From NCBI GenBank assembly GCA_002733605.1, contig NVWK01000011.1, positions 124,001 through 188,000 on the forward strand: a stretch of 64,000 nt of DNA. Direction: 5' to 3'. The notes beneath the pieces are model-generated. The model was not told where the DNA came from. It saw only the letters and a list, made by a program, of their open reading frames with translations, and did not search any database. This DNA is from Robiginitomaculum sp. (GTDB lineage: Bacteria; Pseudomonadota; Alphaproteobacteria; Caulobacterales; Maricaulaceae). The translations under genes and the position numbers were made by a program. Positions 1-10,086 of the stretch are shown here, piece by piece. Position 1 is the stretch's first letter, and each line of letters starts with the position of its first letter.

Positions 1-1385
1 TGGCGCGGGACGGCGGGTTTGTAAATGCAGGCTGGCGACCCGAGTTGGATACATTATTAAAACTGCGCGATGACAGCCGACGGATCATTGCCGGATTGCA
101 GGCGAAATATGCCACCCAAACCGGTGTGCAGAGCCTGAAGATTAAACATAATAATGTGTTGGGATATTTTATCGAAGTGACACCGCGTCACGGAGATGTT
201 TTGCTGTCCGGCCCGCACAAGGATGATTTCATCCATCGCCAGACCCTCATTAGCGGTGTGCGGTTTACGACGGCCGACCTTATTGATCTGGACGCGCAAA
301 TTACCGGTGCGGCAGATAAGGCGCTGGCGCTAGAGCTGGAAATTTTCGAACAATTCTGTGTGCGCGTGCGTGCCCTGTCCGAACCTGTACGCGGTGCGGC
401 CAGTGCGTTGGCGCATATCGACGTGATGAGCGGGCTGGCCGAGTGGGCGGTGTTCGCCAATGCGGTACGGCCCGTGATTGATAATTCTTTGATATTTCAT
501 ATTGAAGGTGGCCGCCATCCGGTGGTCGAGGCGGCGTTGGCCAAAGACGGAGCGCCTGCCTTTACCGCCAATGACTGCACACTTGACGCCGATCTGAAGG
601 CGCCGGATGCCCAGCGCCTGACCCTGATCACCGGCCCGAACATGGCGGGTAAATCGACCTATCTACGCCAGAACGCCCTGATGTTTATTTTGGCGCAGGC
701 GGGCAGTTTTGTGCCGGCGCGTAAAGCCGTGATCGGCGTGGCGGACGCTTTGTTTTCACGGGTCGGGGCATCGGATGATTTGTCGCGCGGGCGTTCGACC
801 TTCATGACCGAGATGATTGAAACGGCGGCGATTTTGAACCAAGCTGGCCCACGTACATTTGTCATCCTTGACGAGATTGGACGGGGCACGGCAACCTTTG
901 ACGGGCTGGCGATTGCGTGGGCAACGACCGAGCATTTATATGAAGTGAATGGTTGTCGGGCCTTGTTTGCGACACATTATCATGAATTAACCGAACTTGT
1001 TGAGGCTTTGCCTGCGGCAGGAAACGCCTGTCTGCATGCCAAGGAATGGGATGGAGATTTGGTGTTTTTACATGATGTGAAAGTGGGGGCTGCGGATAAA
1101 TCCTACGGGGTTCAAGTGGCCAAACTTGCAGGACTTCCGCCTGTCGCGGTGACGCGGGCGCGGGATGTTTTGACCCGTCTTGAACAAGATTCTCATAGCG
1201 GCACGAATGCAATCGGAGACGCGCTGGGTGGTCTGCCTTTGTTTAGCGCGCCCGTGCCGATGGCAAAGGCGAAACCCTCGCAAATTGACAAAGCGGTTTT
1301 AGGTCTTGATGTGGACGCGCTGTCCCCGCGCGAGGCGCTTGATTTGTTATACGAGCTTAAATCCATCAGCGAGGAGACACGATAA
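1..1385 (+). CDS. mutS: DNA mismatch repair protein MutS (5' end outside window)
   Basis: C-terminal part of the mismatch-recognition ATPase MutS. The frame is open from base 3, so the gene starts upstream; the first in-frame start-like codon (TTG at 45) lies inside the conserved core and is not the real start. Visible are the end of the lever/clamp region, the P-loop [10 protein letters not shown] (about 633-662), the Walker B/signature stretch [14 protein letters not shown] and the FATHYHEL switch histidine. Together these form the dimeric ATPase that signals to MutL. The stop TAA shares its last base with the ATG of glnD (TAATG), which suggests translational coupling. Identity is certain; only the N-terminal mismatch-binding domains are missing. 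Confidence 0.97.
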   Translation, partial: ARDGGFVNAGWRPELDTLLKLRDDSRRIIAGLQAKYATQTGVQSLKIKHNNVLGYFIEVTPRHGDVLLSGPHKDDFIHRQTLISGVRFTTADLIDLDAQITGAADKALALELEIFEQFCVRVRALSEPVRGAASALAHIDVMSGLAEWAVFANAVRPVIDNSLIFHIEGGRHPVVEAALAKDGAPAFTANDCTLDADLKAPDAQRLTLITGPNMAGKSTYLRQNALMFILAQAGSFVPARKAVIGVADALFSRVGASDDLSRGRSTFMTEMIETAAILNQAGPRTFVILDEIGRGTATFDGLAIAWATTEHLYEVNGCRALFATHYHELTELVEALPAAGNACLHAKEWDGDLVFLHDVKVGAADKSYGVQVAKLAGLPPVAVTRARDVLTRLEQDSHSGTNAIGDALGGLPLFSAPVPMAKAKPSQIDKAVLGLDVDALSPREALDLLYELKSISEETR

Positions 1386-4201
1386 TGTCTGAACTGACGG
1401 GTGCGGCCCAAAATTTTTACGAAAAACTGTGTGGGTTTGAGGGTTCAAAAGAGGAGGTTCGTCCTCTTGTTCTTGATGCCTCCAAGCAAGCCTTGGCCGA
1501 ATGGAAACTGGCTCTGCAAACGCAGTTTGAAGACGGCAAGCTTACCGGAATCGAGGCGGCCACGAAAATGGCGGCTTTGCATGATGATTTGTTGCGGGCC
1601 CTGTTTGTCTATGCAGATACCCAGATGTTTCCAACGTCCGCGCCGGAGCCTGTCTCCCTGTGTGCGGTTGGCGGGTATGGACGCGGGGAAATGGCACCGT
1701 TTTCGGACATTGATCTGCTTATTCTTAACACAGACAAACAGCCGTCTGAACGTTGTCAAAACCTGAGCGAATATCTTTTATATATGTTGTGGGATTTAGG
1801 GTTGAAGGTCGGGCATGCGGTACGCACACCGGAGCAAAGCATTGCGCTGGCCCGTGAGGATCATACGGTTTTGTCGGCGTTGTTGGATTTGCGTCTGTTG
1901 GCGGGGACGCCGGAGCCAGCCGTCGAACTGGTCGATTTACTGCGCAAGGAACGTACACGGGCGAAAACCCGCGCCTATATTACTGCCAAACTTGCAGCCC
2001 GTGAAGGCCGCCATAATCTTGCAGGCAATTCACGCTATGTGATCGAGCCTAATATTAAAGAGGGCAAGGGGGGCTTGCGCGATCTGCATGAGTTGTACTG
2101 GATTTCCCGATTTGTTTACGGGAAGAAAAGCAATACGACAGCGGACGCGCCCCTAAAGCCGCACGGGGTTAGCGCCTATGTGCGCCACGGTCTGTTAAAC
2201 GCGTTAGACGCAGACCGGTTTACCGAGGCGGCTGAATTTTTATGGCAGGTGCGACACCATCTGCATTATCTGGCCGGACGGGCGACAGAATCTTTAAGTT
2301 TTGATCGCCAAGACGCACTGGCCGTCCGCATGGGCTACACGGAAAAAACGCCCGAAGCCCGGGTCGAGGCATTTATGCACACCTATTTTATGACGGCACG
2401 CGAAGTGGGGGCGTTGACCCGTATTGCCTGCGCAAAACTGGAAAGTCAGAGCGAGATCTTATTGCCGCAAGGTTTGGACAGATTTCTGCCGACATCGCGA
2501 CGCGGGCTGAAAGCGCCGGGTTTTGTGCTGGATCATGGGCGGCTGAATTTTTCCAACCCGAAAGCTTTGAAGAAAAACCCCGTGCTTATTCTGCGTCTGT
2601 TTCATATTGCGGGGGCGCGTAATCTTGATATCCATCCGGATGCTTTTGCGACCCTGGCACAAAACATGTCTTTGATTGACGACGAGTTTCGGGCCTCGAA
2701 AGAAGCGTGCGAGATTTTTCTGGAAATCCTGCTGAAAAGTGCCCCGCCCGGAGCCGTGTTGCAAACCATGAATGAAGCCAGTGTGCTGGGCGCCTATCTG
2801 CCAGAGTTTGGCGCCATTGTCGCCAGTACCCAGTTTAATATGCATCATGCCTATACGGTGGACGATCATACAATTTCCCTGATCAAATTTTTGCATGATC
2901 TGGAAACCGACGAGTTGGCCCGCGAACATCCCCATACGACAAAATTTCTCAAAGGGTTTACCGAGCGCCAGCGCAAATGTCTCTATCTAGCCTGTCTGTT
3001 TCATGATGTCGGCAAAAGTGAAGGCGATCAATGTCTGGACGGGGCGCGGATGGCACGGCAAGCCACCAGCCGGATGGGGTTGCCTGACGCAGATAGTGAT
3101 ACAATTGCGTGGCTGGTGCGTAATCATCTGGAAATGAGCGAAACCGCCCAACGACGCGACACCTCTGATCCGGCGACAATTGAAAACTTTGCCCGCACGG
3201 TCGGGTCTGTGGCCCGGTTGCAAATGCTGACCGCTTTGACCGTTGTCGATATTCGGGCCGTGGGGCCGGGGATATGGAACGATTGGAAAGGCGAGTTGAT
3301 GCGTCAGGTCTATGACGGGGCGCTCCAGTATTTACTTGATGGCAGTTATGATCCCGCTCAGGAGAGCGTCAATTCCGCCTTTGACGATTTACAAGGCAAG
3401 CTCGAGGACACCACCGCCAAGGCCAGTGCCCCTATGTTTAAATCCCTCGGGGAATCCTATTGGAAAAACACGCCGCAAGACGTGCAAATTGCTCATGCGA
3501 CGTTTTTTGAAAATGCGGCGACGGCCCATACTGATGTAAAAGTTGATGCGAAAGCCAAAAACACCAAAGCCAGCCATTTTGTGCGCGCCAATCTAAACCG
3601 GCCCAAAGACGTAACGGAGTTGTGGATTCTCAGTCGCGACCGCACACATTTGTTTGCCGATATCGCTGGTGCGATTGCCATTAACGGGGCCTCGGTTACT
3701 GGCGCACAATTGTATACGGGTGAAGATGGGTTCGTGTTCAATATTTTCTATTTGCAAAACCCCGAAGGGCTGGCCTTTGGTCGCCAGACACCAGCGCGGC
3801 TTGCCAAGCTGGAGGCAACGACATTGCAAGCGCTGAAAGGCAAGCTGGGCAATCTGGCTTTGCCGCCGACCCAACCTTCGCGTCGCGCCGATGCTATTCC
3901 GATTCATCCACGGGCCGCCTTTGTGTCCTCGGATAAAAACTCTGCCATCATCGAGGTTTCGGGACGGGACAGGCCGGGCCTGCTTTATGATCTGGGCCGC
4001 ACATTTGACGCGCATGGGTTGTCGATCCATTCTGCCCATATGGAGGTTTTGGGACCAAAAGCGATTGATGTGTTCTATGTGTCGTACGCTCAAGACATTT
4101 CTTTAAATGAAGAGCGGTTACGCGCCGATCTCATCGGGGTTTTGTCGGATATGTTTTCAACCCAACCTGATGTAAAATCAGCGGACAACGTGCCGGGTTA
4201 A
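1385..4201 (+). CDS. glnD: Bifunctional [protein-PII] uridylyltransferase/uridylyl-removing enzyme GlnD
   Basis: Nitrogen sensor that uridylylates PII proteins when glutamine is low and removes UMP when it is high. The 938-residue length fits the family. Seen in order: a nucleotidyltransferase core with GGYGRGE (residues 96-102) and the metal-binding FSDID (106-110); a central HD phosphohydrolase motif LFHDVGKSEG (around 538-548) for UMP removal; and two C-terminal ACT regulatory domains, one starting near TELWILSRDRTHLFADIAG and the other near IIEVSGRDRPGLLYDLG. It overlaps mutS by one base and precedes murJ by 4 bp, so mutS-glnD-murJ-trpS are probably cotranscribed. All catalytic motifs are intact. 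Confidence 0.97.
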   Translation: MSELTGAAQNFYEKLCGFEGSKEEVRPLVLDASKQALAEWKLALQTQFEDGKLTGIEAATKMAALHDDLLRALFVYADTQMFPTSAPEPVSLCAVGGYGRGEMAPFSDIDLLILNTDKQPSERCQNLSEYLLYMLWDLGLKVGHAVRTPEQSIALAREDHTVLSALLDLRLLAGTPEPAVELVDLLRKERTRAKTRAYITAKLAAREGRHNLAGNSRYVIEPNIKEGKGGLRDLHELYWISRFVYGKKSNTTADAPLKPHGVSAYVRHGLLNALDADRFTEAAEFLWQVRHHLHYLAGRATESLSFDRQDALAVRMGYTEKTPEARVEAFMHTYFMTAREVGALTRIACAKLESQSEILLPQGLDRFLPTSRRGLKAPGFVLDHGRLNFSNPKALKKNPVLILRLFHIAGARNLDIHPDAFATLAQNMSLIDDEFRASKEACEIFLEILLKSAPPGAVLQTMNEASVLGAYLPEFGAIVASTQFNMHHAYTVDDHTISLIKFLHDLETDELAREHPHTTKFLKGFTERQRKCLYLACLFHDVGKSEGDQCLDGARMARQATSRMGLPDADSDTIAWLVRNHLEMSETAQRRDTSDPATIENFARTVGSVARLQMLTALTVVDIRAVGPGIWNDWKGELMRQVYDGALQYLLDGSYDPAQESVNSAFDDLQGKLEDTTAKASAPMFKSLGESYWKNTPQDVQIAHATFFENAATAHTDVKVDAKAKNTKASHFVRANLNRPKDVTELWILSRDRTHLFADIAGAIAINGASVTGAQLYTGEDGFVFNIFYLQNPEGLAFGRQTPARLAKLEATTLQALKGKLGNLALPPTQPSRRADAIPIHPRAAFVSSDKNSAIIEVSGRDRPGLLYDLGRTFDAHGLSIHSAHMEVLGPKAIDVFYVSYAQDISLNEERLRADLIGVLSDMFSTQPDVKSADNVPG

Positions 4202-4205
4202 ATCG

Positions 4206-5795
4206 ATGAGGCTTATCAAATCCACTGCGATCATCGGCACCCTAACCCTGTTCAGCCGAATTCTAGGTCTCGTGCGCGATACATTGATGACCCGATATCT
4301 TGGGGCAGGGCCGATTACCGATGCCCTGATCACCGCCTTTAAAATCCCCAACACGTTTCGCCGGATTTTTGCCGAAGGCGCATTTAATGCCGCCTTCGTG
4401 CCTCTTTATGCACGCCGCATAGAAGACGGGAAAGAAGGAGAAGCCGATACATTTGCGTCCGAAGCCATGGCGGCCCTGTTTGTGTTGGTGGCCGGGATCG
4501 TCATTGTGTTTGAAATGACCATGCCGTGGACACTTAATCTGTTCGGTATTGGTCTTGACCGCACACCTCTAGAGGTTGGCGCCACCTTTCCTGCCAATTT
4601 ATCCCCCTATGATCTGGCTGTGGTGTGTGCACAAATTACGATGCCGTATTTGCTGCTTATGTCTCTCACGGCTTTGTTTTCGGGCATTCTCAATACCCGC
4701 CATCATTTTGCTGTGGCGGCTTTTACGCCTGTTTTGCTCAACATCGTTTTGATTGGCGTGTTGTTTTTGATGTCACAGGCCGGATGGAGCCTGTCGCTCC
4801 TCACCCTGTTTTTGTGCGCAGGCATGACACTGTCCGGTGTTTTTCAAATCGTTCTTGTGTTTTGGGCTTGCAAGCAGGCGGGCGTAAATCTCCGGCTTAA
4901 ACGCCCGCGTTTGACACCGGGGGTTAGGCGTCTGTTTGTGCTTGGTGTACCCGGCATGTTGGCGGCGGGCGTCACCCATATCAACATCATGGTCAGCAAT
5001 ACAATCGCGACCCTGCAAGACAGTGCGGCCTCATGGCTATATTGGGCTGACCGCTTGTATCAATTGCCTCTGGGCATGATCGGGATTGCGATGGGGGTGG
5101 CCCTGTTGCCAAGTCTGGCCCGCAGTTTACGCGCCGGAGACGAACAGGGCGCAAAAAACAGTCTGAACCGGGCCATGGAAATATCGGCGATCCTGACCCT
5201 GCCCGCCGCCTTTGCCTTGGCGGTCATGCCCGAATTTTTGATCTCTGGCCTGTTTGAGCGCGGGGCGTTTGATCATGCGGATACAATTGCAACCGGACAA
5301 GCCTTGCGCATGTTTGCGTTTGGTCTGCCCGCCTTTGTTTTGATCAAAGTGCTGACACCCGCTTTCTTTGCGCGCGAAAACACGAAAACGCCGATGATTT
5401 ATGCGGCCATTTCCGCCGTGCTTAATCTGGTGCTTGGCTATGCCTTGTTCATCAAGGTCGGGTTCTGGGGGTTGGCGGTGGCCACGAGTGTGGCGGCCTG
5501 GGTAAATGTATTTTGTCTGACCTATGCTTTGCTAAAATCCGGTGATTTTGCACCAGACAAACGTCTGATTTCCCGGTTGCCACGGATCATACTGGCCAGT
5601 GCGGCGATGGGGGTCGGGGTGTATTGGCTAAGCACGCATTTCACAGATGGGCTTGGACATGGATTTATACAAAATTATTTTCTGATGGCTCTTGTGTCCG
5701 GCCTAGGTCTCTGTCTTTATGCGCTCACAGCTTTCGTGCTTCGCGCCTACACTTTATCAGATATCCGTAATACGTTTCCTAAACGCAAAACTTGA
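4206..5795 (+). CDS. murJ: Lipid II flippase MurJ (MVF family)
   Basis: Inner-membrane flippase that moves the peptidoglycan precursor lipid II to the periplasmic face. The 529-residue protein is almost entirely hydrophobic helices, consistent with the 14-segment MOP/MVF fold. It opens with the family signature SRILGLVRDTLMTRYLGAG and continues with DALITAFKIPNTFRRIFAEG, both typical of MurJ. It follows glnD by 4 bp and precedes trpS by 13 bp; the mutS/glnD/murJ/trpS order is known from many alphaproteobacteria. Nothing appears missing. Confidence 0.95.
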   Translation: MRLIKSTAIIGTLTLFSRILGLVRDTLMTRYLGAGPITDALITAFKIPNTFRRIFAEGAFNAAFVPLYARRIEDGKEGEADTFASEAMAALFVLVAGIVIVFEMTMPWTLNLFGIGLDRTPLEVGATFPANLSPYDLAVVCAQITMPYLLLMSLTALFSGILNTRHHFAVAAFTPVLLNIVLIGVLFLMSQAGWSLSLLTLFLCAGMTLSGVFQIVLVFWACKQAGVNLRLKRPRLTPGVRRLFVLGVPGMLAAGVTHINIMVSNTIATLQDSAASWLYWADRLYQLPLGMIGIAMGVALLPSLARSLRAGDEQGAKNSLNRAMEISAILTLPAAFALAVMPEFLISGLFERGAFDHADTIATGQALRMFAFGLPAFVLIKVLTPAFFARENTKTPMIYAAISAVLNLVLGYALFIKVGFWGLAVATSVAAWVNVFCLTYALLKSGDFAPDKRLISRLPRIILASAAMGVGVYWLSTHFTDGLGHGFIQNYFLMALVSGLGLCLYALTAFVLRAYTLSDIRNTFPKRKT

Positions 5796-5808
5796 GTAGA
5801 AACCAGAC

Positions 5809-6840
5809 ATGTCTAAACCTCCTGTAAAATATAGTGGCCCGGACCGAGTGTTTTCCGGCGTCCAACCCTCCGGTGACATGCATTTGGGAAATTATCTTGG
5901 CGCGCTTAAAAAGTTCGCTGATCTGCAAAACGATCATGAATGCGTGTATTGTATTGTCGATTTGCACGCGGTGACCGTTTGGCAAGACCCGGCAAAACTA
6001 GCGGGCCAGACCCGTAATATTGCGGCCGCCTATTTGGCCTCGGGCGTTGATCCGGACAAAGCCATTATCTATCCGCAGTCAAAGGTCGCGGCCCATACGG
6101 AACTGGCATGGTATTTCAACTGTGTCGCCCGTATTGGCTGGTTGTCACGCATGACCCAGTTTAAAGAAAAATCCGGGCGGAATGCGGAAGCCATGTCTGT
6201 GGGTCTTTATGATTATCCGGTGTTGCAGGCGGCAGATATTCTTGCTTTCAAAGCGACCCATGTACCGGTCGGTGAAGACCAGAAACAACATTTAGAACTG
6301 TCGCGCGACATTGCGCAAAAATTTAACAATGATTTTAATGTGCCCGGGTTTTTCCCGCTGCCAGAACCTTTAATTAAAGGCCCCGGCGCACGGGTGATGT
6401 CTTTGCGGGACGGCACCAAGAAAATGTCCAAATCTGACCCTTCCGATAATTCACGGATTAATCTGACCGACAGTCCCGAAAAGATTGCCAAAAAAATCCG
6501 CAAAGCCAAGACGGACGCCGGAGTTATGCCCGAAACAGTGGCCGAAATGGAAGACAGGCCGGAGCTGAAAAACCTTGTCGGGATTTATGGCGCGTTTTCA
6601 GGCCTGTCCGATCAGGAGGTTCTGAGCCAATATGCAGGACAGGGGTTCGGGGTGTTTAAACCGGCATTGGCCGATTTGGCGGTCGAAATATTGCGCCCTG
6701 TTAGCGAGCGTATGAATACGTATCTGGATAATCCGGACGAAATCGACCGGATATTGGCCAAAGGCGCAGATGCGGCGGCGGAAATTGCTACACCGATTGT
6801 TGCGGATGTCCGCAAAGTTATGGGGTTTTGGGGAACTTAG
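5809..6840 (+). CDS. trpS: Tryptophanyl-tRNA synthetase
   Basis: Class I aminoacyl-tRNA synthetase that charges tRNA-Trp. The 343-residue length is normal for bacterial TrpS. The HIGH-type ATP motif is PSGDMHLGN (residues 20-28) and the second class I motif is a canonical KMSKS (205-209). The stretch [16 protein letters not shown] is typical of TrpS. The ATG at 5809 is supported by a conserved N-terminus reaching the first motif at the expected distance. It ends 3 bp before a PCuAC chaperone gene on the same strand. Confidence 0.97.
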   Translation: MSKPPVKYSGPDRVFSGVQPSGDMHLGNYLGALKKFADLQNDHECVYCIVDLHAVTVWQDPAKLAGQTRNIAAAYLASGVDPDKAIIYPQSKVAAHTELAWYFNCVARIGWLSRMTQFKEKSGRNAEAMSVGLYDYPVLQAADILAFKATHVPVGEDQKQHLELSRDIAQKFNNDFNVPGFFPLPEPLIKGPGARVMSLRDGTKKMSKSDPSDNSRINLTDSPEKIAKKIRKAKTDAGVMPETVAEMEDRPELKNLVGIYGAFSGLSDQEVLSQYAGQGFGVFKPALADLAVEILRPVSERMNTYLDNPDEIDRILAKGADAAAEIATPIVADVRKVMGFWGT

Positions 6841-6843
6841 AAT

Positions 6844-7302
6844 ATGTTGCGTAATTTCTTGATTTATCCGGCCACTGCCTTTTTGATCCTAATGTTGGCG
6901 GCCACTGTTTATCTGTACACAGGTAACAAGGCGAAAGCGGTGCCGGACATTACGATCAGTAGCGTCAGTTTGCGCCTGCCTGCGCCCGGACAAACCACGG
7001 CGGCGGTTTATTTTGAAATTCTGAATGCGGGCGGCGCGGATGAGCTGCTCTCCGCCTCCAGCCCCGTTAGCGCCAATGTGGAGCTTCATAATCATGTGCA
7101 CGAAAACGGTATTATGAAAATGCGCAAGCTTGAATCTCTGAAAATTCGGGGCTTGCAAACCACTTTTTTCAAACCAGGGGGACTACATGTCATGTTGTTT
7201 GATTTCAGTATTCCCGCAAATACAACGGCCATTCCCCTAACCTTGCACTTTGTCCGCACCGGAGACGTGCGCGTTATTGCGATCATTGAGACGCAGACTT
7301 AA
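6844..7302 (+). CDS. Periplasmic copper chaperone, PCu(A)C family
   Basis: Probable periplasmic Cu(I) chaperone of the PCuAC/DUF461 family, whose members help deliver copper to cytochrome oxidase. The 152-residue protein has an N-terminal hydrophobic segment (about residues 5-25) that acts as signal or anchor. The metal-site pattern is visible: histidines in ELHNHVHENGIMKM (residues about 80-92) and the downstream GLHVM (His115, Met117), matching the family H...M...HxM arrangement. It sits 3 bp after trpS and overlaps the stop of the convergent M48 gene by 4 bases at a TTAA shared by both stops. No oxidase genes are nearby, so the target is not indicated. Confidence 0.85.
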   Translation: MLRNFLIYPATAFLILMLAATVYLYTGNKAKAVPDITISSVSLRLPAPGQTTAAVYFEILNAGGADELLSASSPVSANVELHNHVHENGIMKMRKLESLKIRGLQTTFFKPGGLHVMLFDFSIPANTTAIPLTLHFVRTGDVRVIAIIETQT

Positions 7303-8264
7303 GGGTTAGAGTTAAGGGTTTTCGAGAGAATATTGGGCACTAATGGCTGATCTGCGGAGCGTTTGTTTTCGATTTCTTGTGCGGTCAGTCTGATGGAGAG
7401 AAGCCGGGACGGGGTGATTGGATGGGTTTTAGCCCGCACAATGTTTTTAGGATGTTGCACACCCAGCCTGCGCCAAAAGGCCTCTACCCCTTCCATGTCA
7501 TATCCGGCACGGGCCATATAATATAACCCGACATAATCTGCTTCCGCTTCGAACGGGCGGGTGGTACGCGTGGCAAACCCAGACAGGATCATATTACGGA
7601 GGATTTTGGGCACATGTCCCATCGTGTTATGGGCAAGTTCATGACCAACCACCAGTGCCAGCTCTTCGTCTGTAGCCGCAAAATCCATCATGGCCGTGGT
7701 GACAATGATGGAGCGCCCCGTGGCATAGGCATTGATCGCGCCGCTCATGCGCAAATATACGGGGTAGCCACAGCGCGTACGGGGTTCGAGGGTCAACACT
7801 AACACGTCCTCCCCACGTCGCACCCGCACCGTATTGTCATCCCCTAAAACATATTTGTTACGGGCGTGTACGGGTTTGTCTTTTGTATTTAATAAAATGT
7901 CAGACTTTATGATGCCGGCAAGGGAAGCGGGCGAGTTCGCACTGACCAAGATCACGGACGGCGTATCGGTTGCGCCGAGCCAGCGACCAGCGGCCGATCT
8001 TAAATGTTTGGAATAGGTTTTTTTGGCATGGGTGCGGATGCCAATACCGGGCTTTGTTTTCTCACAAAGTTCCACGTTGGCCTGTAAAATTTCCGTACTG
8101 ATCCGGTCCAAGCGGGTCAGCATGGTTTCGTAGCGCGAAAAGGCCAGTTTTTCCTGCGTAGAAACTTCTGCGCTTAAGCTTTCGGCGTCAGGAACAGGCA
8201 GGCGGGTCTGGAGGCCCGCACAGCCGCTTAAGGCCACACACGCGATCATCAGAGCTTTTATCAT
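7299..8264 (-). CDS. M48-family metallopeptidase lipoprotein with PDZ-like domain
   Basis: Predicted envelope zinc protease. The start is set at 8264 because the N-terminus there reads as a lipoprotein signal (MIKALMIACVALSGCAG, lipobox LSGC); an in-frame ATG 21 bases upstream would spoil it. A PDZ-like stretch (VILVSANSPASLAGIIKSD, roughly residues 100-130) precedes the catalytic motif HELAH (208-212), with the third ligand likely in EAEADYVGLYYMA. M48 lipoproteins with this layout act in outer-membrane quality control in the BepA/LoiP manner, but the exact role here is inferred. Transcribed divergently from nfu. Confidence 0.85.
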   Translation of the reverse strand: MIKALMIACVALSGCAGLQTRLPVPDAESLSAEVSTQEKLAFSRYETMLTRLDRISTEILQANVELCEKTKPGIGIRTHAKKTYSKHLRSAAGRWLGATDTPSVILVSANSPASLAGIIKSDILLNTKDKPVHARNKYVLGDDNTVRVRRGEDVLVLTLEPRTRCGYPVYLRMSGAINAYATGRSIIVTTAMMDFAATDEELALVVGHELAHNTMGHVPKILRNMILSGFATRTTRPFEAEADYVGLYYMARAGYDMEGVEAFWRRLGVQHPKNIVRAKTHPITPSRLLSIRLTAQEIENKRSADQPLVPNILSKTLNSNP

Positions 8265-8360
8265 ATCTCTCTCATTTATTTCCATATATGAACACGTATA
8301 GAGCTCTTGTAAATTATGTCATTACCCTCCATTTATAGAGAATGTATTTATGGAGCCTTT

Positions 8361-8942
8361 ATGTTTATCCAAACCGAAGATACCCCGAATCCGGCGACTT
8401 TGAAATTTTTGCCGGGCCGTGAGGTTTTAGCCACTGGTCTACCGCCTATCGAACTTGAAAAGGGGGATGATGTCAGCACAGCACCTTTAGCAGAAATGCT
8501 GTTTTCAATTCCCAATATTGAACGGGTATTTTTTGGTGCCGATTTTATCTCGGTCAGCCGCAGTAACGGTGCCGACTGGCCACGCCTGAAACCGGCTGTG
8601 CTAGGCGCGATTATGGATTTTTATGTGGCGGGCGGCGACACAATGCATGACACCATGCAGAGTGAAAACGCGTCTGTTGACGAAGAGGTTTATGAAGGCG
8701 ACGTTTTGGAAATCGTCGAACAGATTAAAGAGCTGATCGAAACCCGCATCCGGCCAGCCGTGGCCCAAGACGGCGGCGACATTGTATTTCGCAAATTTGA
8801 TATTCGTGACGGCACGGTTACGCTGCAAATGAAAGGCGCGTGCGCGGGCTGTCCATCCTCTGCCCTGACCCTTAAATCCGGCGTCGAAAACCTATTACGG
8901 CATTATGTGCCCGAAGTGACGCGGGTCGAACAGGCGTTTTAG
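8361..8942 (+). CDS. NFU1-type iron-sulfur cluster scaffold/carrier protein
   Basis: Iron-sulfur carrier of the NFU1/NfuA-like family. The start at 8361 (MFIQTEDTPNPATLKF) matches the conserved Nfu N-terminal domain and has a GGAG ribosome site about 6 bases upstream; an in-frame ATG at 8316 would add 15 unconserved residues. The N-terminal Nfu domain (residues 1-90) is followed by the NifU-like C-terminal domain with the cluster-binding CAGC (Cys161, Cys164). Downstream is tsaB, 8 bp away; nfu-tsaB adjacency is common in alphaproteobacteria. The length of 193 residues is typical. Confidence 0.93.
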   Translation: MFIQTEDTPNPATLKFLPGREVLATGLPPIELEKGDDVSTAPLAEMLFSIPNIERVFFGADFISVSRSNGADWPRLKPAVLGAIMDFYVAGGDTMHDTMQSENASVDEEVYEGDVLEIVEQIKELIETRIRPAVAQDGGDIVFRKFDIRDGTVTLQMKGACAGCPSSALTLKSGVENLLRHYVPEVTRVEQAF

Positions 8943-8950
8943 GCTCTGCT

Positions 8951-9601
8951 ATGCGCAATATCTGCCTCGGTATTGATACGACCGGAAACTGGTGCAGTGT
9001 GGCGCTGGTAGACGACGCTGGCGTTTTGGCTGCGACGTGCGAAGAAATGAGCCGTGGTCATGCAGAACGGCTTGGCCCGATGGCCGAGGCCTTGCTTGCC
9101 AAAGCCGAAATACGTGTTCGGGACATTACAAAAATATCCGTTTGCGCAGGCCCGGGGAGTTTTACAGGGCTGAGGGTCGGCATGTCTTTTGCCAAAGGTC
9201 TGGCTTTGCCGCATGATATTCCCGTCGTGGGCATTTCTACATTGGAAGTTTGGGCGTTTGCCCACGATCCGATGCAAGAAGGCCTTGCCCAAAAGAGTTC
9301 GGTTCTCGCCGTTGCAGATGTGCGGCGCGGCCAAGTTTTCTGGCAGGTATTCAAGAATGGCAAACCTCTTACCCCCACCACCCTGACAGATGTCGAGACA
9401 GCGCAAAAACAACTTACCCCGCAGATGGGCTGTGTTGGCAATGGTGCGCATCTGCTTGGTGCATTTAATGAGCAGAGCAATTATGTTTGCCCCAAACGTC
9501 TTGCCTGGATCGGGATTGACAGATCGGTTAAGACCCATCCAGCCACCCCCCTCTACCACCGCCCGCCGGACGCCAAACTTCCGGGCGGGAAAAGTCTTTA
9601 G
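8951..9601 (+). CDS. tsaB: tRNA threonylcarbamoyladenosine biosynthesis protein TsaB
   Basis: Inactive ASKHA-fold partner of TsaD that supports t6A37 modification of ANN-decoding tRNAs. The 216-residue protein opens with the family motif LGIDTTGNWCSVALV and has VCAGPGSFTGLRVGMSFAKG (about residues 61-80), the most conserved TsaB stretch. It stands between nfu and a GNAT gene. In many relatives the next gene is rimI; the acetyltransferase here belongs to a different GNAT subgroup. tsaE, another member of the pathway, is at 62.1 kb in this window. Confidence 0.93.
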   Translation: MRNICLGIDTTGNWCSVALVDDAGVLAATCEEMSRGHAERLGPMAEALLAKAEIRVRDITKISVCAGPGSFTGLRVGMSFAKGLALPHDIPVVGISTLEVWAFAHDPMQEGLAQKSSVLAVADVRRGQVFWQVFKNGKPLTPTTLTDVETAQKQLTPQMGCVGNGAHLLGAFNEQSNYVCPKRLAWIGIDRSVKTHPATPLYHRPPDAKLPGGKSL

Positions 9602-9609
9602 GAGTGCCC

Positions 9610-10056
9610 ATGTCCGTTACCATCCGCCCTCTCACACCTGAGGATCAAGCCGAGTGGGTGTCGCTCTGGCATGGGTATCTTGTCTATTATAAAAGTGAAG
9701 TGCCCGATGAGGTGACCCGGACAACATGGGACAGATTAATCGATCCCGAATTTCCGATAGACGGGTTTTGTGCTTGTGACGCGGCAGGCCAAATGCTCGG
9801 CTTTGTCCATTATATGTTTCATCCGGTCACATGGGCGATCGGGCCACGCTGTTATCTAGAAGATTTATTTACCAGCGAAGATGCACGTGGCAAAGGGGTT
9901 GGACGGGCCTTGATCGAAGCGGTGGCGCAAGAAGCAAAGCTTGAAGGCGCGGATCAACTATACTGGCTGACCGAGGATTATAATACGCGTGCCCATGCCC
10001 TGTATGACAAGCTTGCCACAAAAACCCATTTTATAAAATATATGAAGACCCTTTAG
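9610..10056 (+). CDS. GNAT-family N-acetyltransferase
   Basis: Small acetyl-CoA-dependent acyltransferase of unknown substrate. The ATG at 9610 is chosen because it follows an AGGAG at 9600-9604; a GTG two codons upstream lies within that ribosome site. The acetyl-CoA pyrophosphate-binding loop is visible as EDARGKGVGRALIEA (around residues 94-108), followed by the typical NTRAHALYDKLA near the C-terminus. It occupies the slot after tsaB where rimI is often found, but it lacks the RimI N-terminal signature and resembles general Gcn5-type enzymes. It is convergent with the porin gene. Confidence 0.85.
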   Translation: MSVTIRPLTPEDQAEWVSLWHGYLVYYKSEVPDEVTRTTWDRLIDPEFPIDGFCACDAAGQMLGFVHYMFHPVTWAIGPRCYLEDLFTSEDARGKGVGRALIEAVAQEAKLEGADQLYWLTEDYNTRAHALYDKLATKTHFIKYMKTL

Positions 10057-10064
10057 TCCACTCG

Positions 10065-10082
10065 CCGCTTACTTTTAAGCGG
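10065..10082. terminator. Hairpin between convergent GNAT and porin genes
   Basis: CCGCTTA and TAAGCGG form a 7-bp stem with a 4-base loop in the 30-bp gap between two converging stop codons. There is no strong T-run, so this is only a possible bidirectional terminator. Confidence 0.45.
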
Positions 10083-10086
10083 AGAT

